DNA of 64,000 bases from Chitinophaga eiseniae (GTDB lineage Bacteria; Bacteroidota; Bacteroidia; Chitinophagales; Chitinophagaceae). The stretch lies in assembly GCF_900167135.1 (NCBI RefSeq), contig NZ_FUWZ01000004.1, positions 124,001 to 188,000 on the forward strand, given 5' to 3'. Made by a program: the position numbers and the translations under genes. The notes under the pieces are model-generated. The model was not told the origin of the DNA. It was given only the letters and a program-made list of their open reading frames with translations, and searched no databases. Of this stretch, positions 16,771 through 25,900 are shown piece by piece; within the stretch, counting starts at the first letter, position 1, and every line of letters starts with the position of its first letter.

Positions 16771-16983
16771 TTAGGCGATGTTTTCGGCTTTGTAACCGGC
16801 TGTTTCAACTGCTTTGCGGATAGCGGCTGCATCTACGTTGTCAGCGGAAACGGTGAGTACTTTGTCTGGTGATTGCAGGTCTACCTCCCAGTTGTCGGCG
16901 CCGGCGGTTTCGTTTAATCCGGCAGTTACTTTTTCGAGGCAACCTGAACATTTGATATTGGTTTTGAACTGTACTGTTTCCAT
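16771..16983 (-). CDS. Heavy-metal-associated (HMA) copper chaperone, CopZ-like
   Basis: A 70-aa single ferredoxin-like HMA domain. The metal site is KCSGCLEKV (CxxC at residues 12-15), and the C-terminus GYKAENIA is typical. It is first in the HMA, DUF3347 and multicopper-oxidase run. It presumably carries Cu(I) to the P-type ATPase encoded upstream. Its promoter holds one of the three copies of the AraC-type direct repeat. Confidence 0.9.
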   Translation of the reverse strand: METVQFKTNIKCSGCLEKVTAGLNETAGADNWEVDLQSPDKVLTVSADNVDAAAIRKAVETAGYKAENIA

Positions 16984-17031
16984 TTTATTTAACTTTTAAT
17001 GTGGTGAATGTTTTTGTTTTTGTTGATGATG

Positions 17032-17092
17032 TAAAATTACATCCGATGAGGTGCTGTACTGTTATACAATTGAGTAATCGTTTTACATAATT
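17032..17092 (-). promoter_or_regulatory. Copper-island promoter with 21-bp-spaced direct repeat (HMA gene)
   Basis: Plus-strand half-sites GTTATACAATT (17061-17071) and TTTACATAATT (17082-17092) start exactly 21 bp apart. The minus-strand -7-like element TAATTTTA (17039-17032) begins 22 bp from the first half-site. Same geometry as at 20486-20546 and 20972-21032. Confidence 0.7.
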
Positions 17093-17100
17093 ATGAGGTG

Positions 17101-18156
17101 TTATTCCTCAATGGTTACCGTTACTTCATTGTTGAGCGGAAACGCCTGGCAGAGCAGCACATAGCCGGCGTCTACATCTTCTTTGCGGAGGGCGAAGTTC
17201 TGTTGCATATGTACGGCGCCCTGGGTAAGGAGGGCGGCGCAGCGGCCGCAGGTGCCCGACTGGCAGGAGTGGGGAAGCGGTATCCTTTCTTCCAGTGCTG
17301 CGGCGAGTATTGTTTGCCCGGGCTGCACTTCCAGCAGGTTGCTTTGCTCGTAGTAATGCAGCAGTACTTCCTGGGTGCTGCCGGGCAGCGCAATGGCCGG
17401 GGTAGTTGTTTCCGGTGAAAATGATTCCAGCCGTATATGCGTTTCCGGTATACCCAGCGATGCCAGCGATTCCTCGTGCAGCTTCATCAGTTCGGTGGGG
17501 CCGCAGACGAAAAAATGTGCGGGGTCCGTGGTGTCACCGATCGCCTGTTTGACCAGTTTTTTGATGATGATCCTGTTGAGCCTTCCGGTCATGATGTTGA
17601 CCGGGTCGTCTGCTGCGGCGGTATGTTTGGATAAAACATATTGTATGCGGATATTGTTGTGCCGGGCTTCCCAATCGTCCAGGGCATTTTTGAAGATGGT
17701 CTCGGGGATGCTGCGGCTGGCATAGAGCAGCGTGATACGGGTGTCGGGCTGCTGAAGGGACAATGTACGGATGATGGAGAACAGCGGGGTGATGCCGCTG
17801 CCGCCGGCCAGCAATACGATATGGCGGTAGTTGCTGGTGTCGTCGTCCAGGGTGAAGGCGCCGTAGGGGCCGTCGATGTCCCAGCTGCGGATGTTCTCCG
17901 CGTTTTCGGTAATATACCCGCTCATCAGGCCGCCCGTAACTTTCTTGATGGTGATTGCCGGTGCGGCATCAGTGCCGGGAGCGGAGCTGAGGGAGTAGGA
18001 ACGGGTGACCGGCTGTCCATCAATCCTCAGGGTGAGATTGATGAACTGGCCGGCCAGGTATTGAAAGGTTTCCCCGCGTGTATCGAAAATAATGGTGACG
18101 GTGTCTGTTGTTTCCCGGACCACCTGTTGCGTGTACCAGGTATATGATAAAGGCAT
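17101..18156 (-). CDS. Ferredoxin--NADP reductase with C-terminal 2Fe-2S domain (PaaE/HmpA-like)
   Basis: This 351-aa flavoprotein has an FAD domain (RSYSLSS), an NAD(P)-binding domain (LLAGGSGITPLFSII, FVCGPTELM) and a C-terminal plant-type [2Fe-2S] domain with cysteines 298, 303, 306 and 336 (CQSGTCGRC...C). The family passes electrons from NAD(P)H to a partner oxygenase or other acceptor. Here it follows the copper ATPase by 35 bp and is probably co-transcribed. A role in copper or redox homeostasis is inferred from position only; no partner oxygenase is nearby. Confidence 0.9.
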   Translation of the reverse strand: MPLSYTWYTQQVVRETTDTVTIIFDTRGETFQYLAGQFINLTLRIDGQPVTRSYSLSSAPGTDAAPAITIKKVTGGLMSGYITENAENIRSWDIDGPYGAFTLDDDTSNYRHIVLLAGGSGITPLFSIIRTLSLQQPDTRITLLYASRSIPETIFKNALDDWEARHNNIRIQYVLSKHTAAADDPVNIMTGRLNRIIIKKLVKQAIGDTTDPAHFFVCGPTELMKLHEESLASLGIPETHIRLESFSPETTTPAIALPGSTQEVLLHYYEQSNLLEVQPGQTILAAALEERIPLPHSCQSGTCGRCAALLTQGAVHMQQNFALRKEDVDAGYVLLCQAFPLNNEVTVTIEE

Positions 18157-18191
18157 TGCTGTGTGATAAAATAGTTTTAAAAGGTAAAAGA

Positions 18192-20462
18192 TCAGAGTTT
18201 AGCTGTTTTAAGGCGCAGACTGTTGGATACTACGCTGACGGAGCTGAGTGCCATGGCTGCGCCGGCGATCATTGGGTCGAGCAGGAAACCGTAGGCAGGG
18301 AAGAGGATGCCGGCGGCCACCGGTATACCGATGACATTATAGATAAAGGCCCAGAAAAGGTTCTGTTTGATGGTGGCCACTGTTTTGCCGGACAGTTTCA
18401 GCGCTTTCGGGATGCTGTTCAGATCGGAGGTGATCAGTGTCATTTTGGCTACGTCCATGGCGATGTCGGAGCCTTTGCCCATCGCGATGCTGACATCTGC
18501 CTGTGCCAGCGCCTGGGAGTCGTTGATACCATCGCCTACCATCGCCACGGTTTTGCCTTTTTCCTGCAGTTGCTGTACAAAAGTGGCTTTGAAGGAAGGC
18601 ATTACTTCTGCGAAGTATTGGGTGATACCTACCTGTTGGGCTACTGCGGCGGCTGTCTGCTGGTTATCACCGGTGAGCATGTATACTTCGATGCCCCGGC
18701 GTTGCAACGCTGCGATCGCGGCGGCTGAACTTTCTTTAATGCGGTCGGCGATGGCTACCACGGCCAGAATTTGTTTGCCGCGGGCGAAGTAGATCACGGT
18801 TTTAGCGGCTGCCTGCAGGCTTTGTGCGAGGGTGACGGATTTGCCGTCCAGCACCACGCCGTTTTCCTGCAGGAGTTTTTTATTGCCGGCGAAATAGGTT
18901 TCACCGTTATAGCTGCCTTTCACACCCTGGCCGGTAACGCTTTCGAAAGCGGAGAGGGTGACCGCTCTGGTGCCGGCCTGCTGGAGATGCTGTGCGATGG
19001 CGGCTGCCAGCGGGTGTTCGGACTGTTGTTCGAGGGCGAAAAGCACGCCCTGGTCTGTTTCTTTTTGTTGGTCATCTACATATAAAAGATCGGTGACAAC
19101 AGGTTTACCTTCTGTGATGGTACCGGTTTTATCAAGGATGATGGCATTTACTTTATGCGCCAGTTCCAGGCTTTCCGCGTCTTTGATGAGGATATTGTTT
19201 TCTGCGCCTTTACCAACACCTACCATGATGGCGGTGGGGGTAGCGAGGCCAAGGGCACAAGGGCAGGCGATCACCAGTACGGTCACGGAAGTGAGCAGGG
19301 CATGGGTGAAGGCGTTGTCGCCGCCGAATACCATCCAGGTGATGAAGGTCAGGATGGCGATGCCGATCACGATGGGTACAAAGATACCGGCGATTTTGTC
19401 GACCAGTTTCTGTACCGGCGCTTTACTGCCCTGGGCTTCCTGTACCATTTTGATGATATGGGCCAGCAACGTGTCTGCCCCTACTTTGTCGGCTCTGAAG
19501 CGGAAGCTGCCTTTCTGGTTGATGGTACCGGCGAAGACGGATTCTCCTTCTTTTTTCAGCACGGGCACTGGCTCGCCGGTGATCATGCTTTCGTCTACAT
19601 AGGAGTCGCCGGCGCTAACGGTACCGTCTACCGGTATTTTTTCTCCTGGTTTTACCAGTAATATATCGCCCACTTTTACGGTGGAAATAGGTACTTCACG
19701 GGTGTCGCCGGAGGCGTCTACCAGCAAAACGGTCTTAGGTTGCAGGCCGATCAGTTTTTTGATGGCGGAAGAGGTATTGGATTTCGCTCTTTCTTCCAGC
19801 AGTTTTCCCAGCGAGATGAAGGCGATCACCACGGCAGCGGCCTCGAAGTACACGTGTGCGTGCAGGCCGCGCTGGTGCCAGAAGTCAGGGTAAATGGTAT
19901 TAAAGGCGCTGAATACCCAGGCGATGCCGGTACTGAGGGCTACCAGCGTGTCCATATTGGCTTTACCGTGACGGGCCTGTTTCCATGCGTTGATAAAAAA
20001 GCTGCGGCCGAGGAAAAATACCACCGGGGTGGACAATGCCATCATGATCCAGTTGCCATAGGGCATGTCCATGAAAAACATACCAATGATGACGATGGGG
20101 AGCGACAGCACAGAAGCCCAGATGGTACGCTGTTTTACCGCTTTGTAATGCGCCTGTTGGGCGGCTTCTTTGATTTCGTCCTGATTTTCTTTCTCGATCA
20201 CGATGTCATATCCCACGCTTCTCACGGCGTCGCGTAGCTTTTCGGGAGAGGTAACGGCAGGATTATATTCCACCCAGGCGCTCTGGTTGGCGAAGTTCAC
20301 GCCGGCGGCGTTTACTCCTTCTACGGAGCCCAGCATGGATTCTACGCTGACAGCGCAGGCGGCGCAGGTCATTTCCAATACAGGGTAAGTTTCTTTAATC
20401 AGTCCTTTTTTATGTTGATGGCTGCTGGCCCTGGATGTATCGTTTAGTGTCAAGGTGGTCAT
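18192..20462 (-). CDS. copA: Copper-translocating P1B-type ATPase
   Basis: A 756-aa heavy-metal P-type ATPase: one N-terminal HMA domain with MTCAAC (31-36), eight predicted TM helices, actuator motif TGEP (295-298), the TM metal site CPC (400-402) followed by ALGLATP, phosphorylation site D444 in DKTGT, nucleotide-domain HP motif (SEHPLAAAI) and hinge GDGINDSQAL. CPC and the terminal SNSLRL are typical of Cu(I) exporters. A His/Lys-rich N-terminal leader (residues 10-20) is present. Its promoter has a TACCTTTG -7 element and the shared direct repeat, so it is likely controlled by the AraC protein encoded just upstream. Confidence 0.95.
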   Translation of the reverse strand: MTTLTLNDTSRASSHQHKKGLIKETYPVLEMTCAACAVSVESMLGSVEGVNAAGVNFANQSAWVEYNPAVTSPEKLRDAVRSVGYDIVIEKENQDEIKEAAQQAHYKAVKQRTIWASVLSLPIVIIGMFFMDMPYGNWIMMALSTPVVFFLGRSFFINAWKQARHGKANMDTLVALSTGIAWVFSAFNTIYPDFWHQRGLHAHVYFEAAAVVIAFISLGKLLEERAKSNTSSAIKKLIGLQPKTVLLVDASGDTREVPISTVKVGDILLVKPGEKIPVDGTVSAGDSYVDESMITGEPVPVLKKEGESVFAGTINQKGSFRFRADKVGADTLLAHIIKMVQEAQGSKAPVQKLVDKIAGIFVPIVIGIAILTFITWMVFGGDNAFTHALLTSVTVLVIACPCALGLATPTAIMVGVGKGAENNILIKDAESLELAHKVNAIILDKTGTITEGKPVVTDLLYVDDQQKETDQGVLFALEQQSEHPLAAAIAQHLQQAGTRAVTLSAFESVTGQGVKGSYNGETYFAGNKKLLQENGVVLDGKSVTLAQSLQAAAKTVIYFARGKQILAVVAIADRIKESSAAAIAALQRRGIEVYMLTGDNQQTAAAVAQQVGITQYFAEVMPSFKATFVQQLQEKGKTVAMVGDGINDSQALAQADVSIAMGKGSDIAMDVAKMTLITSDLNSIPKALKLSGKTVATIKQNLFWAFIYNVIGIPVAAGILFPAYGFLLDPMIAGAAMALSSVSVVSNSLRLKTAKL

Positions 20463-20485
20463 AGCGGTCTGTTTTATAATTTTTA

Positions 20486-20546
20486 CAAAGGTACCGACGG
20501 TGCGGGGCGGCGTTGTTATATGATTAAGGATGATTTGTATATAATT
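20486..20546 (-). promoter_or_regulatory. Copper-island promoter with 21-bp-spaced direct repeat (copper ATPase)
   Basis: The minus-strand -7 element TACCTTTG (20493-20486) is an exact TAnnTTTG match. Plus-strand half-sites GTTATATGATT (20515-20525) and TGTATATAATT (20536-20546) are 21 bp apart, the first starting 22 bp from the -7 box. It lies 53 bp upstream of the ATPase start codon. Confidence 0.75.
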
Positions 20547-20948
20547 TTAAGATGATTTTCCGGGCATGGCCTGAATAGACTGCCTGGACTTCCGGATTTC
20601 CTTGAAATAGCCCGGATTCAGCCCCGTAGCGGCCTTAAAATGGGCCGATAACTGGCGGGCGTTGTGGTATCCCAGTTTGACTGCTATCTGTTGCAGGGGG
20701 ATGTCGGTATATACCAGCCATTCCTTCGTCTTCTCAGTACGCAGGTTTTCTATATATTTTTCTAATGTAATATTTTCAGTCGCCAGGAAAGCCTGGCAGA
20801 CAGTGGCGTAGTCCAGCTGAAGGGACTGAGCGATAGCTGTGGGCAGACTGAAATGGTCCGGGAAAACAAAATCGCCGCCGTAGATTTTTTCTGTCAGCTG
20901 TTTTACGGCCAGGGTAATGGTTTCGGATGTGGACGTAAGCGGTTGCAT
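20547..20948 (-). CDS. AraC-family transcriptional regulator
   Basis: A 133-aa protein whose second half is an AraC-type double helix-turn-helix (KYIENLRTEKTKEWLVYTD and IAVKLGYHNARQLSAHFKAA, ending TGLNPGYFKE). The N-terminal about 45 residues are too short for a cupin sensor domain, so this is a small AraC form, as found next to copper genes in many Bacteroidetes. No obvious Cys/His metal-binding cluster is visible. It sits directly upstream of the copper ATPase on the same strand and carries the shared direct repeat in its own promoter, suggesting autoregulation and control of both copper transcripts. Confidence 0.88.
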   Translation of the reverse strand: MQPLTSTSETITLAVKQLTEKIYGGDFVFPDHFSLPTAIAQSLQLDYATVCQAFLATENITLEKYIENLRTEKTKEWLVYTDIPLQQIAVKLGYHNARQLSAHFKAATGLNPGYFKEIRKSRQSIQAMPGKSS

Positions 20949-20971
20949 GTCATCAGTGTTTTTTATGATGA

Positions 20972-21032
20972 CAAAATTGGCGGACTTAAGGGGCGGAATC
21001 GTTACACAATTACGGGAAACACTTATAAAATT
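20972..21032 (-). promoter_or_regulatory. Copper-island promoter with 21-bp-spaced direct repeat (AraC gene)
   Basis: Plus-strand half-sites GTTACACAATT (21001-21011) and CTTATAAAATT (21022-21032) are 21 bp apart. A -7-like element CAATTTTG (minus strand 20979-20972) begins 22 bp from the first half-site, and the distance to the start codon (53 bp) equals that of the ATPase promoter. Confidence 0.7.
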
Positions 21033-21045
21033 TGGAAAGTCCCTG

Positions 21046-22356
21046 CTATTTACCTTCTTTCATCAGTTCACGGTGGATGGCGTTTTGCAGGTCGGGCGCG
21101 GTAAGCTCCTGCCGCTGATCGCTGATGAGTTTAAGGCAGCAATGGAAAGCAATGTTATTGATATTGGAGCCGGTAAGTTCGTGGTGTTGGGATATTTGTT
21201 CCAGCGAGATGGAAGGAGACAGGGTGACTTTGTCGGGGAAGGCGCGGTTCCACAGGATATGTCTTTCCGGCGCTGCTGGTACCGGGAAATAGATGACGCT
21301 CTGCATTCTGCGCAGGAAGGCTTCGTCCATATTGCCTTTGAAATTGGACGCCAGGATAATCAGCCCGTCATAGGCTTCGATGCGTTGCAACAGGTAGCCG
21401 ACTTCCTGGTTGGCGTATTTATCGTGCGCATCGCGGATCTCTGTTCTTTTACCGAAGAGTGCGTCGGCTTCATCGAAGAACAGTATCCAGTTTTTTCTTT
21501 CTGCCCGGTCGAAAATGCGGGACAGGTTTTTTTCGGTCTCACCGATATATTTAGACACTACTTTAGACAGGTCTATCCGGAATACATCGCGGCGGGTGTA
21601 TTTGCCCAGCAAGGTGGCGGCCATGGTCTTACCAGTGCCTGGCGGGCCATGGAATAAAGCACAGTAGCCTCGTTTTACTTTCCGGATCATTTGCCACTCA
21701 TCCAGGAGGGTGCGGTGATGCATGACCCACTGTTCGATTTCCCTGATCTGTTGCAGTGTGTTTTCCTGTAGCACCAGGTCGCTCCACAACAGGTCTGTCG
21801 TAATATATTCCGCTGCAAATTCCGGTGAGAAGCGCGGATGGATAACGTGGCCGGTGAGCCAGTAGTCCAGCGTTTCCGGCGCCAGTACCAGTTGACCGGA
21901 CATGACCGGTTCTCCCGGGCTTACGGCTTCTATGCTCAGGGTGCCCTGCCGGAAAAAGCGGCTTTGTTGCAACAGGTTGTTTTGCAGGTCTACCCGTTTG
22001 TCGGGATCATTACCGGCCAGCACAAACAGCAGGGTTTCGCCGGTGGGCAGCATACCACGGTGATGCAGCGACTTAATGCCGCCGAACGGAATAAAATCCC
22101 CGCCTTCGGGAATATATTCCCGAAGCACGTCCTCGAAGAATCCAGGCTGTAAATGAGGGGCAAGCGCCAGCAGGAGGGCGATAAACTCACCGGCGTCGGG
22201 CTGGGCTTCTTCCATCCACCTGGCAAAAGGGGAGCTGTCATGCACATAGGCGTCGGCGTTGATGGTTACGCTGGCAGCTTTGCCGAAATGCAGCGACAAT
22301 CGCCCAAGAATATATTCACGGAGGTATTGCAGGGGAATATGAAAAGAGGTGTTCAT
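21046..22356 (-). CDS. eCIS AAA+ ATPase (Afp15-like)
   Basis: This 436-aa protein has a helical N-terminal domain of about 200 residues, then an AAA+ core: Walker A GPPGTGKT (237-244), Walker B ILFFDEAD (291-298), pore-loop-type segment VVSKYIGETEKNL and an arginine finger region FLRRMQSVIYFP. AAA ATPases of this kind are a constant part of eCIS loci (Afp15/Pvc15) and are thought to help assembly or cargo handling. It is the last gene of the 24.5-kb operon, 2 bp after the immunity gene. Confidence 0.92.
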   Translation of the reverse strand: MNTSFHIPLQYLREYILGRLSLHFGKAASVTINADAYVHDSSPFARWMEEAQPDAGEFIALLLALAPHLQPGFFEDVLREYIPEGGDFIPFGGIKSLHHRGMLPTGETLLFVLAGNDPDKRVDLQNNLLQQSRFFRQGTLSIEAVSPGEPVMSGQLVLAPETLDYWLTGHVIHPRFSPEFAAEYITTDLLWSDLVLQENTLQQIREIEQWVMHHRTLLDEWQMIRKVKRGYCALFHGPPGTGKTMAATLLGKYTRRDVFRIDLSKVVSKYIGETEKNLSRIFDRAERKNWILFFDEADALFGKRTEIRDAHDKYANQEVGYLLQRIEAYDGLIILASNFKGNMDEAFLRRMQSVIYFPVPAAPERHILWNRAFPDKVTLSPSISLEQISQHHELTGSNINNIAFHCCLKLISDQRQELTAPDLQNAIHRELMKEGK

Positions 22357-22358
22357 GG

Positions 22359-22901
22359 TCAGAGTTGTGACAGGATGATCAATTGTTCTTTGTATTTCAC
22401 GCGTTGTATGTTGTTGATGTCTTTATCTCCGCCCATGGCGAGGGCGGGCACAAAGGCATAACATTCATCGAGCTCCGGCGCTCCAAGTGTATCGACGGTC
22501 TGCTGGTAGAGGTCCATCAGAAGGTTATCGATGAGCATCCCTTCGTCTATCACCAGGTCATTCATGATATAGTTAAAATCATCGTCATCACCGATGATCT
22601 CCACGACGTTGATCACCGGGTCCATGATCCTGAATTTGGTATCATGAAAAAAAATCAGCTGCCCGAACGCGAATTTCAGAAAAGGAAAACATTGCTTCGG
22701 AGGGAGGTTCCACAATTCAAGCACGTCGTTATAATCTACCGGGTTTACCAACGTCACAAACCCTTTGTTGTACCCGGTGACCTTTCTGCCTTGCAGCGTT
22801 TCCCGCATGTCTGGCGGTACAGCCGCGCCGGCGGGTATCTGTATGTCTTCGGCGTATGTTTTCCATTCAGGGTGAACGGTGAGAAATTTTTCCATAGTCA
22901 T
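22359..22901 (-). CDS. Tdi1-like immunity protein (GAD-like plus DUF1851)
   Basis: A 180-aa acidic protein. The N-terminal half resembles a GAD-like domain (GYNKGFVTLVNPVDY). The C-terminal half has the DUF1851 / T6SS Tdi1 C-terminal pattern: DECYAFVPALAMGGDKDINN, then VKYKEQLIILSQL. In Agrobacterium, Tdi1 neutralises the DNase Tde1. The start codon is 4 bp downstream of the stop of the DUF4157 protein, whose C-terminus carries an HxxD motif like Tde1, so the pair reads as toxin and cognate immunity. It is inserted between the effector and ATPase genes of the eCIS operon. The start could also be the second Met (22895). Confidence 0.8.
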   Translation of the reverse strand: MTMEKFLTVHPEWKTYAEDIQIPAGAAVPPDMRETLQGRKVTGYNKGFVTLVNPVDYNDVLELWNLPPKQCFPFLKFAFGQLIFFHDTKFRIMDPVINVVEIIGDDDDFNYIMNDLVIDEGMLIDNLLMDLYQQTVDTLGAPELDECYAFVPALAMGGDKDINNIQRVKYKEQLIILSQL

Positions 22902-22905
22902 GGTT

Positions 22906-25900
22906 TTAGGTAATGACGGTATTAAACCGGAAGTTCATATATATCTTTGACTGTTTCTCTTTGGGTATTTTACCCTTCAGCGTAACGCTATACCCTTCCA
23001 GCGTGGCACGGTGCCTGGAGCCTACGGAGCCCACATAACTATTGTATTTTCCGACTTCCATAGAGTGGAATACATTCACGTCACCACCGAGGATAAAGTC
23101 GGCGCTATGGGAAGCATGGGTGCCGGATTGTTGTGCCTGCGCAATGGCGAGTGCGTCTTCTTCCTTCATGGCGATTCCTTTTGACTTGGCGTCTTTTAGG
23201 ATGGCTTCCGCTTTTTTCTTCAGGTCATGTTCCCTGTAGGTGTCGCGGTAGGTACGTTTTTCTTTCACGGTAAAACTCTTGAAAGAGTCGATGTTATTGA
23301 TCCACCGTTCGACTGTCAGGCTATTGAGATAATCCTGATGATGTGATACTGCCAGTATCAGTGCAGACCTGTCGAATTGGGTTTTGGCAGTTTGCACCTG
23401 CATGGCGAAAGTCAGTGGGAAGGGGTCTAACTTCACGGCGTCATCTGTCGGGACGGCTGCATCCACATATTCCACATCGGTGCCAACCACTTTCCATGGG
23501 TTTACCACGCCTTTGATGCTCCACTTGTTGCCCTGTCTGATGGCTTCGAGCGACTGGAAGCCGTACCGTACCTTGATCGCGGCGAACAGTGGGTCGAGCA
23601 CCAGTTTACCGACTTTTTTGCCGGCGAAGCGGTTGGCGGCGGCCTGGGCTTTTTGCAGCCCTACTTTCAGCCGTTCTTCCGGATCTTTGGGCACGCCTGT
23701 CTGTGCTATTTTGCCCAGCAGTTTTTTACCATTGGTCACGAGCCAGTCCACCAGTTTGTCCATGGCTTTGTCTACCGGTGCGCGTAGTTTTTTGATGATC
23801 GCCACGATTTTGTCGGCTATTTTGCCCAGGCCGAGGAAGTTGGCCAGGAAGCTGATGGCCAGTTTGAGCAGTCCGCCCAATACATTTTCCACCGCATTGG
23901 CGGCTTTACCGATATTGCCGCTGGCGATTTCCACGATGCTGTTCACTACCGCCAGGCCTACCTGCGCAATCTGCCGGATCTTCTGGATCACAAACATGAT
24001 GGTATCATAGATGGCGATGATGGCCTGTATGAACGCGCCGACGGGGTTGAGGCTGGAGAGCAGTTTGGTAATGGCTTTCTGTACTACCGTTACCGTTACG
24101 TACATAGTGACTTCCTGGAAGAATTGTGCTTTCAGTTCTTCTATCTTGTCCTGTATCTTGTCCCATGCGGCAGCGGGGCCTTCTGTGACCAGTGTTTTCA
24201 GGATGTCGAAGCCTGTTTCCAGTGCGGCCACGGCTGTTTCACCGAGGGCTTTCACCAGTTTCACGCGGAGGTTCTGCCAGGTGAGGCCGAAGACCGAGAG
24301 GCCCAGTTTCAGCAGTTCTTTGGGTGCAAAGGACTGCGGGATATAGATGTTGGCGCCTTCCAGGGAGCCGAGCAGCCAACCGACGATCGCTTTTTTGAAC
24401 CAGGTGCCGATGCGGTCTTTGAACTGGTTGAATCCTTTCTTTACGGCGTTCATCAGGTGCCTTACGAATACCATCGGCTTTTCCAGGATGCTGCGGAAAG
24501 CGCTGCGCGCTTTGGCCAGGTAAGGCATAGCGCCCGGGGCCACTACGGAGAAGATGATCTCCAGGAGGTCGAAGATGGTGTTGAGCGCCCAGTTAAAGAA
24601 GGCGGTGGCAAAGCTGCCGAATACGCCGAATACTTTCTTGAAGAGGTTGGGCAGTATGATGAAGTCCATCACTTCGAGCGACTTCAGCATGGCGATGAAC
24701 TGTGCGGGAAAGCTGGTGACCAGTGTTACCAGTCCTTTCATCGCATTCTGGAACCAGGCGAAAGCTTTCTGTATAGCGTTGCCTTTTTTGATATTGTCCC
24801 AGATGTCCTGCCGTCCGATCATCTTCATGAAGCCGCCGATGAGCGTATCAGCGTTACGGGGCACTGTTTCACCGGTGATGGGGTTGGTGCCCAGTACGGC
24901 GCAGAGGAGGTCAAATCCGGGTGCTTTGGCGGCTAGTTCTCCGAGGGGTTTCAGTACCGCATCACGGATGAACTGCATAATGGCCTGGAAGATACTTTTG
25001 ATAAAGTCGATGATATCGTTCACCGGTTTGGTGAAGATGGCGACGGCTCTTTCCCAGGTGCGTACGGGGTGGAGGATGATATCGAGGAAGTCCAGGTCGT
25101 CCATGAACTGGCTGACGGCGGATTTGACTTCGCCCATCAGGCCGGAGAAACGTTTCAGCTGTTGTTCCACCCAGCTGCCGGCTTTTTCGAAGACGTTGTA
25201 TTTATCCAGTGCTTCCGTGATCAGGTGGCCGCCCGGCAGGAATTCCACGATGGCCCGCAGGATATTGGCGGCACTGCGGTCGGCCGATTCGCCGTTGATG
25301 GGGTTAACGCCGATCACGATGGTGAACATGCGGTAGCCGGGGATGTGATAGGCTTTTTCCGCGAGCCAGTCGAGCACGTCCTGCCAGGAGGGAATATCTA
25401 TGCCAAGGAAACGTTGTATCTGCGGCGCCATTGCGGTGGCCATGGGGCCTGCCGGCTGGGCGGCCGCGCTGCGCTGCACGCTCTGTCCCTGTTGTATGGT
25501 ATGCGTCAGCTCGTGGGCCAGCAGTTGTTTGCCTGCCGGTGCTTCGGGCTGATACTGGTTGTTGTTGAAGAAGATATGGTTTTGATAGGTGAAAGCTTTA
25601 GCGCCCAGTTGGTTATTGAGTTGTGCCGATTCCGGCCCGGTATGGATGCGTACATTGCTGAAGTCGGCATTGAACCGGCTCTCCATGAAACTACGGGTAT
25701 CGTCGGAGAGGGTGAAGCCGCCGGCGCTCTGTTGCCGGATACCTTCACCGATTTCGTTGGTGACGGTAATGGGCGTGCCTTCTCCTTTGCGCTGAACGGT
25801 AGTGTCTTCTTTCTTCTGTACTTGCTGTTCTTCCTTTTTCTGTACTTGTTGTTCTTCTTTCTTCTGTACCTGTTCTCCTTTTTTTTGTATTTTCTGTTCT

